NCBI GenBank assembly: GCA_025991245.1
Contig: BQMJ01000036.1
Span: forward strand, 124,001 to 188,000
Direction: 5' to 3'
Length of the DNA stretch: 64,000 bases
Origin: Galdieria partita
Lineage: Eukaryota > Rhodophyta > Bangiophyceae > Galdieriales > Galdieriaceae
How positions within the stretch are numbered: position 1 is the first letter of the stretch; every line of letters begins with the position of its first letter. The notes below the pieces were generated by a model that ran no database searches, was not told the origin of the DNA, and was given only the letters and a program-made list of their open reading frames with translations. Position numbers and translations under genes: made by a program. Shown here piece by piece: positions 56,001-64,000 of the stretch.

Positions 56001-56963
56001 CTCGTACCTTTTTGTTCGAAGAAGAATATTCCACCAAGCATTACAAATATCCTTGCTTTGAAATGAAATATCAAATGAACAATTATTCGCTGTTACTTTA
56101 ATTAGTGTTGACTTGTGCCTTTCTGAAATGTAAGCTTTAATCATGCCCTTGCATAACTGCCAAACCTTTTCAAGAAAAAACTAGACAGAGGAATCATCTC
56201 ATCCGGAGTTGCATCGAAAGTATTTTCGGTTTCAAAGATGCACAATAAATGTTGCTTCAGCCGAATGTAGCGCTTCAAGTAAGAAGAATGATTGGGATAT
56301 TTTACGGAAACCATTGTGGGCTTGATGTGTGCAGAGGCATCTTCCATTAAGTACTTGGCTACATATAACCTAATCAAAGCAGTTCAAGAAGACAATACGT
56401 AGGCATTTGAAATTTTCATATTTCACCTTCTTCTTACACCATTCAGAAATCTTTCTTGTTGACTACCAACCGATATATCCCTAGCGTCTGAAGAATTGTT
56501 CAAACGCAATGGCTCTTCTTGAATGAAACGTGTCTTTCCTGTATTTGTTGCTTCGTTTCTCGTTGAATTCAATCGTATCGATACATTAGTACTTCTTGCT
56601 CCAAGCAGTAGAGCATCCACGCTGTCATTGTCCAATGCTTGTTCTATTTGTTTTCTAGTAAAAAGTCGATCCTCCCATATCAACTATTATTCATTTTTCA
56701 TTTACCAAAAACCAAAAAAATTTACTATGCTTGACTAACACAAGGTATTTGTACTTTGCCATGTAAATTTTCCACTTCTTCTCTCGCCTTTCTATTTGAA
56801 AACACGTCCACTTTCTCACAAGTTGCCTTGGATGTATCCAACCATTGCTACCTATTTTCAGAGGCATAATGAAGAAGGAGGATGCTTTACTCACTATAAT
56901 TCTTTGTCCCAAAAGAAATGTAGAAGGAATAGCGCCACTTGAAGAATAGTACAAAACCTTCAT
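53023..56963 (-). CDS. Formin with SCAB1-like IQ-Ig-PH module (FH2 domain protein)
   Basis: Eleven exons, complement(53023..53507,53559..55509,55559..55740,55799..55824,55875..55958,56008..56122,56182..56369,56427..56683,56740..56791,56820..56851,56895..56963); in phase, 1146 residues. The N-terminal helical part is less certain. An IQ motif (RIQATWRAFQSRK) is followed by an Ig-like segment (EVRIRGWIQWEKSN, IQVQWYRKL, DDIGQQLLAKV) and a PH-like segment (YRFGKAIGKFSLSQLKWVRI, HISAKNNMEREELVM) resembling plant SCAB1, an actin-bundling protein. The FH2 domain runs from RRIHWHKIPI through LSLYIGNVLNAQ and GNARGYSIEDI. The proline tract (ten Pro) lies after FH2, near the C-terminus. FH2 nucleates and caps actin filaments; a role in cytokinesis is possible. 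One intron here is 28 nt. Confidence 0.8.
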
Positions 56964-57609
56964 TTCACCCTTTCAAAATACAATATGGAACGAATCTCTT
57001 CGCTTTTGTCAATATCAAATACGAAAGAAAAAAGTAACAAAAGTTTTGGCGCAAAAGAAATTGGCGCAACTTTTGTGACACCTTCTGAAGACGCGAAAAA
57101 GCTATGTATAAAAAAGAATGGTGAATAAGTTTGTCGGTTACACACTTTTGACCTTTGTCCACAACTCACAACAAGTCTATTTTATCTATATATAGTGACT
57201 CTTGGATTATGAGGCTCCGAAAGGATTGCTTTAATTCTCTAACACGCTGCAAGCTTTCAAGGGTCGACATTTTTTATTAGTTAAAGTCCGACTTCATATA
57301 AAGTTAAAAGAGTTCGAGCCATATGAATAAGTCTGAAGATGACAGCCAGCGTTCTTTATAGTAGGATTCAACTCTAGGAGCTACTTTCTTCGATCATTTA
57401 CATATATCCTGTAGCTGCAAAGTTTTCCAAGTTTTTTAATGGAGAAAACAACGAACGCTCAAATGCTAGTTGAAGGTACTGACAGTTTTCTATCAAGAAT
57501 TATCCTAAATATCCTCCAAGAAGGAGTTGCTTAAGAACACAATACAACATAAGCACATATTCAAGACGAACAAGTACAGTGGGTTAGTTGCTACAGTCAG
57601 TCTTCCACT
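56964..57609. other. Formin upstream region and spacer
   Basis: About 650 bp. Near the formin it holds two TTGGCGC elements (57044-57052 and 57061-57067). The remainder, to the end of the DUF2358-like gene, shows no coding exon, RNA or repeat that I recognise; short open frames at 56960-57169 are low in complexity. Confidence 0.5.
57044..57067 (-). promoter_or_regulatory. Paired E2F-like sites upstream of the formin gene
   Basis: TTTTGGCGC at 57044-57052 and TTGGCGC at 57061-57067, both continued by AAs, lie 81-104 bp before the formin ATG. Two close copies of TTGGCGCAA fit the E2F consensus and suggest cell-cycle timing. Function is inferred. Confidence 0.45.
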
Positions 57610-58983
57610 TTATTCATTGGACAGCCACATTTTTACAATTTCATTCCTTTCAACATTCCATGTTTCATGATGCCGAACAATCTTTCCTTCCAGATCTAGT
57701 GTCATAATATTTCTGCTCAAGTATTGTACTCTTCCCCCCAAAAATCGACCTTTGCCAAATATACGATACACTGCTATGACAGTCTCTGGATTGGGATGAA
57801 CGACATTCACGAGATTACAGTCCATATGCTTGAACAGCACTCGAGTCAGTACACGAATGATTCGATGAACTTGCTGCACCGCGGATATTCCATATGCGAT
57901 CACAAAAGGATTCTCCAGCTCAACAAATTCCGAATAAATATCTTCAAGTTCTACTGGGGAGAAGAATAACCTTGGAGCTTGTTCCTTGGACCAATTTATA
58001 ATTTTGTTTACTCGGGAATGATACCATTCTGAACGTTGGATATACGTTTTTCTCCGAAGAAAGGCATTGAATAGATTCTTTTGAAATAGTGAGATATCCA
58101 GATTATCTTCCTTGACCATCTCAGATATATTACTAGAGGAAGAATGCTCATGACTTGTATTGCTATGAAAAAGAGTTTCGCTTTCGTTTGAGGAAGATAC
58201 TGATAAACTGTTATCTGTCTTGGATGACCTCAACAGATCGACAATCGACTCCGACCAACGTTCCTGCCAACTTGCTATTTCTCCATTAGAGTTCAAATGA
58301 ATACGAAGAAATACAATTTGTTCCACTTTTCTACTCTTAACTGTCAAACATAAATGAAATCTTGCCACCAGTTGACCTTCTTCCGGGGAAAAATACTCCA
58401 AATTGTCCAAAGTTAACAATTCAATCTTCAAGTATCTTTTTAAATAAGCGAATGAGGAAATAAATAATAAAAATAGTGGCTTCGGAATATGAAGAACGGA
58501 TGGAAACCCTATTCCTTCCAACACTGGATGAGACAGAGTCACATATTGGGATATCCTTTGAGATAATGCTGAACCAACTCTTAAACTGTGCGGCAAGAAA
58601 TACAAGTCCCTTAAAATATTCTCCAACTGTCCTTTTAAAAGTTGTTTTTGGAAGTAAACTACCGAATATTTCTTCGTTTCTCTGCCTGTCTCGTGTTCTT
58701 CAACCTGACCTGTTTGTGTCCACAGCTTTCCAGTAGTTCTCCCCAAGAGATGTGTCAAGTTGGCTATCAAAGTGTTCAAGTTTTCCAGAACGCACATGTA
58801 CGAGAATTTCCCTTGCCGACGAAAGCTTCCGTCCTCTTTGTTCAGTTTGTGACATTGCAACAAAGGACAATAATAAACGGTTGGTAACGACGTTACAATA
58901 CCCCTTGGATAAGATAAGACACCCTGTTTTCTATGATATTTGGCAACGAAAGACCTTGAAATAGACACAAATGAGCAACACAT
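57610..58983 (-). CDS. Protein with two NTF2-like (DUF2358-type) modules
   Basis: An intronless frame of 457 residues from the ATG at 58983. The N-terminus (MCCSFVSISRSFVAKYHRKQ) could be an organelle presequence. The second half (about 285-457) resembles DUF2358: YSEFVELENPFVIAYGISAV, then RIIRVLTRVLFKHM, then GKIVRHHETWNVER. The first half (about 110-260) has a similar rhythm, with YFSPEEGQLVARFHLCL and GEIASWQERWSE, so an internal duplication is likely. DUF2358 proteins of plants and algae are mostly plastid proteins of unknown function. A Ser-rich linker joins the halves. Confidence 0.6.
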   Translation of the reverse strand: MCCSFVSISRSFVAKYHRKQGVLSYPRGIVTSLPTVYYCPLLQCHKLNKEDGSFRRQGKFSYMCVLENLNTLIANLTHLLGRTTGKLWTQTGQVEEHETGRETKKYSVVYFQKQLLKGQLENILRDLYFLPHSLRVGSALSQRISQYVTLSHPVLEGIGFPSVLHIPKPLFLLFISSFAYLKRYLKIELLTLDNLEYFSPEEGQLVARFHLCLTVKSRKVEQIVFLRIHLNSNGEIASWQERWSESIVDLLRSSKTDNSLSVSSSNESETLFHSNTSHEHSSSSNISEMVKEDNLDISLFQKNLFNAFLRRKTYIQRSEWYHSRVNKIINWSKEQAPRLFFSPVELEDIYSEFVELENPFVIAYGISAVQQVHRIIRVLTRVLFKHMDCNLVNVVHPNPETVIAVYRIFGKGRFLGGRVQYLSRNIMTLDLEGKIVRHHETWNVERNEIVKMWLSNE

Positions 58984-59220
58984 GCACACTTGAACCAAAC
59001 AACTATTACGCCACCACGATGGCTACCGACTGTATTGAGCGGAGGAATGGGAAAACCTCGTCCCAAATCTTCCTTCTTCGATTCGGGTCATGATTGGATG
59101 GATCGTGATTTTGAGATACCGTAGAAAAAATGGGATGCGACGAGTTGTACCATTTTGTGGATAAAGAAAGCAACAAGCAATGCACATATAAGCATTGGAG
59201 TAAAGTCATTTGTGAAAATC

Positions 59221-59880
59221 ATGTTGAGCTTACAAGGTAATGTATGCATCTAAATTGATACCTTGCTGATTATGCATAGTTCTTCAAGTATGGACTAGTA
59301 AGCGCATTAACTTGGAAAGACTAAAGTTTGCCACCAAATTTGAAATGGAAGTTGGAGAAGGACCTATATATATGAATCTCTTAGCCTCTCATTCTAGAAG
59401 AAAACAACGTAGCAAAGGGAAAGATTGTAATGAGCAAAAGTTAATGCCAAATCATTGCATCTCCACGTAGGTTATGCTAGAATTCTTCTTGTTCCAATTC
59501 ACAAGTCTAGTGCTATACCAGATATTTACTTTGTGATGACACTGTATAAACTTTCTGCCTGGAGACGAAACACTGTGGTTGGGAGTATTATCCTTCCCAT
59601 AGATGATTTAAACAACTTCAAGAATAACGGACCGGTTTGGTGCAATCTGATTCAATGGAACAGAAAGTTGCGGTCTATTGAAACGACAGGTCGACTTCTT
59701 TTAACAGTACTATCGACGCAAACCTTTGAGCTATGGAAAGACGGCCGTGAAAATATTTCCTGTCCAAACATGACTTATTTGCTATTTGGAAATGTGAGTC
59801 AGCCTTCTTTCAAGGCTCATCATGACCATCGTTGTAATGAATGGGATGATCAAAAAGCCACAGCACCTTGTCTGGAATAG
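59221..59880 (+). CDS. Small C2-domain-like protein
   Basis: Three exons, 59221..59236, 59280..59408 and 59471..59880, giving 184 residues. It begins MLSLQVLQVWTSKRINL and contains IYMNLLASHSRRKQ, RILLVPIHKSSAIPDIYFVM, VVGSIILPIDDL and TTGRLLLTVLSTQ, which follow the beta-strand order of a C2 domain. The calcium-binding aspartates are mostly absent, so any lipid binding would be calcium-independent. Exon 1 and the middle junction are my own reconstruction; phase is consistent. A 67-codon minus-strand frame upstream (59006-59209) is probably not a gene. Confidence 0.5.
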
Positions 59881-60089
59881 TAGTTTGAATAGCTTTATGA
59901 CGCACCAAAGCGAGTGTGGCAAAACAAACTAAATATATGTACTTGCTGTGTTCTTCCAACTCTGTTGCCCTCTTGAGCAGGATTCTAGTGTCACAAATCT
60001 CTTCAAGGGAGTTTTCTTATCCAATCCACTACGTGTCGAAAAGTATCCCTCCATAAAAGGACTATTTTTGTAATAGCTAATAGTGGTCG

Positions 60090-60646
60090 TCAAGGTGACG
60101 AGGAGCCATCTTCACTCGCTGCTCTACGCGAACGACCTTCTTCACCTTTCTCTGCAGACATAGCTTCCCTATATCTGTATTTTGGGTCCCAAAATAATTA
60201 GTGTCTTGAAAACAACAGAATAGTACAACAGAATAGTACTTACCTAGCCAAATAGATTTTCAGAGGCTCTACATAGTTGTCAAATCCCAATGTATTCATT
60301 GCCCATAGAATATCGTCACCATTGATAGTCTTGCGTTTCTCACGTTGACACTTGTCACTGGCTTCTGAAGTTATGAAACTAACAAACTCTGAAACGCACT
60401 CTTGAACGGTATCCTTGCCGTCTTTAGCTATCTTTGCGTTTGGGGGCAGCGCCTATCAATAAACATCGAAAGCAACCACAATCAATCGTCTAGTGAGTTC
60501 ACCTTTAACAACCTCACCTTTTTCATGATTCTAGCAATGTTTGCGGTTGGCAAAAATTTCTCTTGTTCCCTTATGTGATAACTTTCATCTCCTGAACCTC
60601 CTCCTCCACCTCCAGTAGTGCTTGAAGTCGTCTGTGCTTCGGCCAT
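60090..60646 (-). CDS. NFYB: CCAAT-binding factor subunit NF-YB / HAP3
   Basis: Three exons, complement(60090..60168,60244..60452,60518..60646), giving 138 residues. After a Gly-rich start, the histone-fold core is nearly invariant: [60 protein letters not shown] and [15 protein letters not shown], with the DNA-contact and NF-YC-pairing residues in place. NF-YB with NF-YC and NF-YA binds CCAAT boxes. CCAAT boxes stand in the histone promoters of this window, a possible target. Both introns are GT-AG (65 and 75 nt). Confidence 0.95.
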
Positions 60647-60801
60647 GCTTTCACTTTGACACTAAACTTGCAAAATCTTTCCACAGAAAAACTGATCCAC
60701 AAGGATCGATGGCACCCAAAATGGATTTCAATGCTGCAAAAATAAACTCACTGTGGCAAAATTTTATCCAACAACATAGTTTCCACAAATATCAAAGTTC
60801 T

Positions 60802-61826
60802 TTAAATGGAAGCATTTGGTTTTTGGCTCAATGCTAAATTATGATAGGCAAAATGATCATGAATAAAAGTAGAAATAAAGTTATATTCATGATCATAATC
60901 TTGCTGCATACGAAGTGTCAAGTTCTGACCCACGCTTTGACAAGCTTTCTGGAAGTTTTCTACCAACAATTGGTCTTTTAGAAATGGATCCAAAGTACCT
61001 CGGTCAATAAGTATATCTGGAAATTGAGGACCATTCTCCCTTATCAACTCTGTTGCATCATATTGTTTCCAGGATTCTTTATCGTTGCCCAAATAGCCTC
61101 TTAAACATTTACGACCAAAGGAGCAGTTGACAGGATTACTTACAGGAGCAAAGGCTGAGACTGAAAGATACTGGGTAGGATTCTTCAGTGCGCAAATAAG
61201 TGCTCCATGACCTCCCATAGAATGACCAAAAATACTTTGTCTATTGCTATCCACGTTAAAATTGGAATATATGACTTGTGGAAGTTCCTTCGTGACATAA
61301 TCAAACATATGATAATATTTGTTCCAAGGGTGTGTAGTAGCATTAACATAGAAACCTACTCATTTTTTGTAAATCTTCATCTGCGAACAAAGGATAATCG
61401 ACAAACCTGCACTACTTCCAAAGTTGTATTCACGATCTTCTCCTTCAATTCCTAGCCAAACACTCCAATGAATATAACTAACAACAGAGACATTGAGAAA
61501 ACACACCTGTGTCTCGAGGAGAGGTGTCAGGACATACAACTAAAATACCATAAAACGCTGCATAACGTTGAGCCCCACTGTAAAGAACAAAGGTCTCATC
61601 ATTGCAAGTTAGACCAGCTAAAAAATACAACACAGGTACTTTTCTGTGCTTCAAAGAATCAGACCATAAAATCAACGCAAACACTTCTTCTTACCTTTAT
61701 CTGAGGAGGCACAATCACATGAAACTTTGCTAAAGTATTACCCAAAGTTGGAGAAACATGTGAATATCTTTCCACCGTAGCACCAAAACATTTAGAAGAT
61801 GAAAGTTGATCAATGGAATGTTGCAT
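60802..61826 (-). CDS. FGH: S-formylglutathione hydrolase
   Basis: Four exons, complement(60802..61355,61407..61451,61507..61648,61695..61826), giving 290 residues (human ESD 282). Landmarks: [39 protein letters not shown], the nucleophile elbow [43 protein letters not shown] with the catalytic Asp, and [13 protein letters not shown] with the catalytic His. The enzyme hydrolyses S-formylglutathione to formate and glutathione, the last step of formaldehyde detoxification. The start is the ATG at 61826; the open stretch upstream has no ATG. It lies 40 bp after the SMC3 stop on the same strand. Confidence 0.94.
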
Positions 61827-61865
61827 TTCGTGTGAAGAAAACAATTTCTGCTTCCCAACTTTTTT

Positions 61866-64000
61866 TTATTGAGTGGAAATTTCTGTATCCTCTGATCCAA
61901 CGAATAGCAGAGCGTCATCTCTTGACACTTCTTGTATGGTACTGATTTTGTTGACTTGTGAAACACCAAAGCATTTGTCTGCAACGTGTAGAAATTCTGG
62001 GCGAAAAGTGGTTGTAATAAATTGGGTTCCTCTCTGTGACTGCGTCTGCAAAAGTCTACTCACAGCTTTTCTATAAGTAGCGTCCAGATTGGCATCAATT
62101 TCGTCAAACAAGTAGAATGGAGCGGGATCCAGAAACTGTATTGCAAATATGAGTGCCAGTGCAACAATAGACTTTTGGCCACCACTCAGTTGTTCTAACA
62201 GATAAACTTGAGAAGACCCTGGAAATGAGACTTCAATGGAAACTCCTGCAAAGGAAAGTGGTCGGGAGAATTCTTTTTCTGTATTTTGAGGATTCTCATT
62301 CTCTTTTTCTTCATCGATGATAGAAGAATCGGTGGTTTGAGAACTATCACGATACTTCATTACCAACCGAGCATTACCCCCTGGTACCAATTGTTCAAAG
62401 AGCTTCGAGAAATGTTCTCGAATGGTTCGAAAAGTCCGACTGAAATACAGTGAATTATCGAAAGAACTTGATCAAGATTCCTTACCTTATATCCTCATCT
62501 TTCCGATTGTCCAACGTTTCTACGAGTTGACGTATGGATAAATCACCTTTATCTAGTTCTTCGAGACGTTTACCAAGAATTTCTCTCTGTTCTGTGAAGT
62601 TTCGATATTGATCGAGAGCCTTGCGATTGACATGTGTGAATTTCTTTAGTTTGTTTTGGTTGCGTTGCATTCTCTTTTCCAAAGTATTTCTACTGAGTGA
62701 TCTGTATTCATGAAAATTGGCTGGCAAGGAACCAAGATTAACTATTGAGCGTTCAAGAGATGATTTCTTTTCGAGAAACTTTGCTCGACGGATATAGAGC
62801 TGCTCCATTCTACTTGAAACTATATCCAAGGCCTGCTTTGACTTTGTTTCCTCTTGTCTTAGTGTCTCCAGTTCTTCCTTCATTTCGTTTTCTTGTTGTA
62901 TAAAACTCTCCAATTTCTCTTCCCACATTTCAATTTCGTTTTTTATGGATAAAAGCGTTGATAACAAAGAACGATGTTCAGCTTCTATATCTTCTCTTAT
63001 GGCCAGAGATGGATAGAGCCAAGTTTCATTCATTTCTTCACTCTCGTTTTGCTTTAGTTTCTGAATCTCTAGACGCAATGATGCGATTTTGCGGTAAAGA
63101 TATTCGTCCACTTCAGCAGTCAAACTTGCAAGCTGTTGTTCCAATAACGTTCTATCGTTACGAATAACTTGAAGTCGATTGAAAAGTTCCACTTTCTCAC
63201 TTTCCAAGCCTTGTATATGTCTTTGTTCCTCCCAAGTCAATCTAGAAACTAAGGGAGTCCCCAATTCTTGCTTTCGTAAAGAAATGGCCATCTCTGTTTC
63301 ACGCTTTGTCTGAGCAAGTATATCCTCATTGCTATGAACTTGTCTGCATTGTTCTTGTAACTAGAAAGTGTGGTCGGATCGAGGACAGAATATAAAATAT
63401 AAGTACACACTTACTTTGTCTTGTTCTTCACGATTTTTTGACAAGTATTCTTCCTTGTTATGAATCTGCGACGACTTGGTATAACACTCTACTTCTGTTT
63501 TTTGTATGAAACTGGACGATTGATTAAGCTGTGTTTCATTCTCTTTTAATTGCTCCTTCACTTTTTGCAGCTTCACTTGACACTGTTGCAAGTGTTCTCT
63601 AAGTACCTGCACTTCTTTGAAAGCTTTCAAGCGTGAACGCGACTGATCTGAATAGCCTCCAGCCATTGCTCCAGTTTTGTTCACAGTGTCACCGTCCAAA
63701 GTAACACAATTTACGTTGTATTCTTTCGATAGAGAAGCTGCAACAGAAATGGATCGAGCAACCAGTGTAGAGCCAAAGACTGCTTGCAAAGCTGGATATA
63801 ACTCAGTCTGGCTGGGTACTATTTTGTTCAGAATTGGAAATGCATCTTGAGTAGGAGGAAGTACTGGTAGTTGTTTGGGTTCAACTTCCTGTAATGGTAT
63901 GAATGTAAGCCTTCCTCCTTTTACTCTTTGCAGTTCTTCGACTAGAGCAGCAGCAATTTCATGGCTGTCGACTACAACAAAAGACAGAGACTGCCCAGCA
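61866..64000 (-). CDS. SMC3: Cohesin subunit SMC3 (3' part, truncated by window edge)
   Basis: Exons complement(61866..62439,62486..63360,63415..>64000); the 5' half lies beyond the window. Visible are the C-terminal half of the hinge (LVARSISVAA, VTLDGDTVNKTGAMAGGYSD), the second coiled coil with KKFTHVNRKALDQYRNFTEQ, and the ABC-ATPase C-lobe: KLFEQLVPGGNARLVM, signature motif LSGGQKSIVALALIFAIQ, Walker B FYLFDEIDANLDATYRKAV and FITTTFRPEFLHVADKCFGV. SMC3 pairs with SMC1 in cohesin, holding sister chromatids together. The gene ends IQEVSRDDALLFV...; the D-loop has NLDA where most SMC3 have ALDA. Confidence 0.96.

Noticed and set aside
59006-59209. 67-codon minus-strand frame upstream of the C2 protein
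   Set aside because: Overlaps the presumed shared promoter, has no recognisable domain and cannot be spliced in phase to the DUF2358-like gene.

Overview
The window reads as nuclear DNA of a compact, intron-rich, photosynthetic eukaryote, most likely a cyanidiophycean red alga of the Galdieria type. This is an inference. The evidence is: AT-rich DNA, one gene about every 1.5 kb on both strands, many GT-AG introns of about 45-60 nt (a few only 28-29 nt), 3' ends as close as 21 bp, eukaryotic genes throughout, plus plant/cyanobacterial flavours (a SCAB1-like Ig-PH module, a cyanobacterial-type methyltransferase, a CK2-alpha with a presequence-like N-terminus). Exon models were built by hand from splice consensus, reading phase and remembered family sequences; most close in frame with the expected family length. 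I saw no transposon, provirus, CRISPR array, rRNA or tRNA.

Layout. 1-3.2 kb: 3' end of an unknown gene, a TBC Rab-GAP, and complex III subunit QCR9. 3.3-4.8 kb: tRNA-guanine transglycosylase. 5.0-7.0 kb: core histones H3, H4 and H2B, each followed by a histone-type 3' stem-loop and a shared AACTTGT element. 7.5-10.7 kb: eIF3g, ADF/cofilin, one or two unresolved small genes, and ornithine decarboxylase antizyme with a +1 frameshift site. 11.2-17.4 kb: proteasome activator PA200/Blm10 in 17 exons. 17.5-23.4 kb: SURF4/Erv29, a Doa10/MARCH6 RING-CH ligase, and kinetochore NDC80. 23.4-25.8 kb: an orphan terminal exon and an AT-rich stretch in which I recognise no gene. 25.8-28.9 kb: CK2-alpha and ORC2. 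29.4-35.2 kb: a tandem pair of ER M28 metallopeptidases. 35.3-38.1 kb: phosphopantetheine adenylyltransferase and glycine cleavage T-protein. 38.2-42.2 kb: a synaptojanin-like SAC protein. 42.3-47.8 kb: ROMO1/Mgr2, a one-TM protein, a sugar transporter, a malonyl-CoA decarboxylase-like enzyme and TIM23. 48-49.8 kb: two methyltransferases of different families. 49.9-52.6 kb: a ROF1/FKBP62-type FKBP-TPR protein and a short TFIIS. 53-57 kb: an Ig-PH-FH2 formin. 57.6-64 kb: a DUF2358-like protein, a C2 protein, NF-YB, S-formylglutathione hydrolase and the 3' part of SMC3.

Themes. Chromosome duplication and segregation are well represented (histones, ORC2, NDC80, SMC3, formin), and E2F-like TTTGGCG[CG] sites lie just upstream of NDC80, ORC2 and the formin. 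ER protein traffic and quality control is another group (SURF4, Doa10, two ERMP1-like peptidases), as are mitochondrial functions (QCR9, GcvT, ROMO1/Mgr2, TIM23, MCD-like). The strongest unusual signals are the histone 3'-end architecture, the antizyme frameshift, the formin fusion with its proline tract after FH2, and the synaptojanin-like protein whose 5-phosphatase region seems to lack catalytic motifs.
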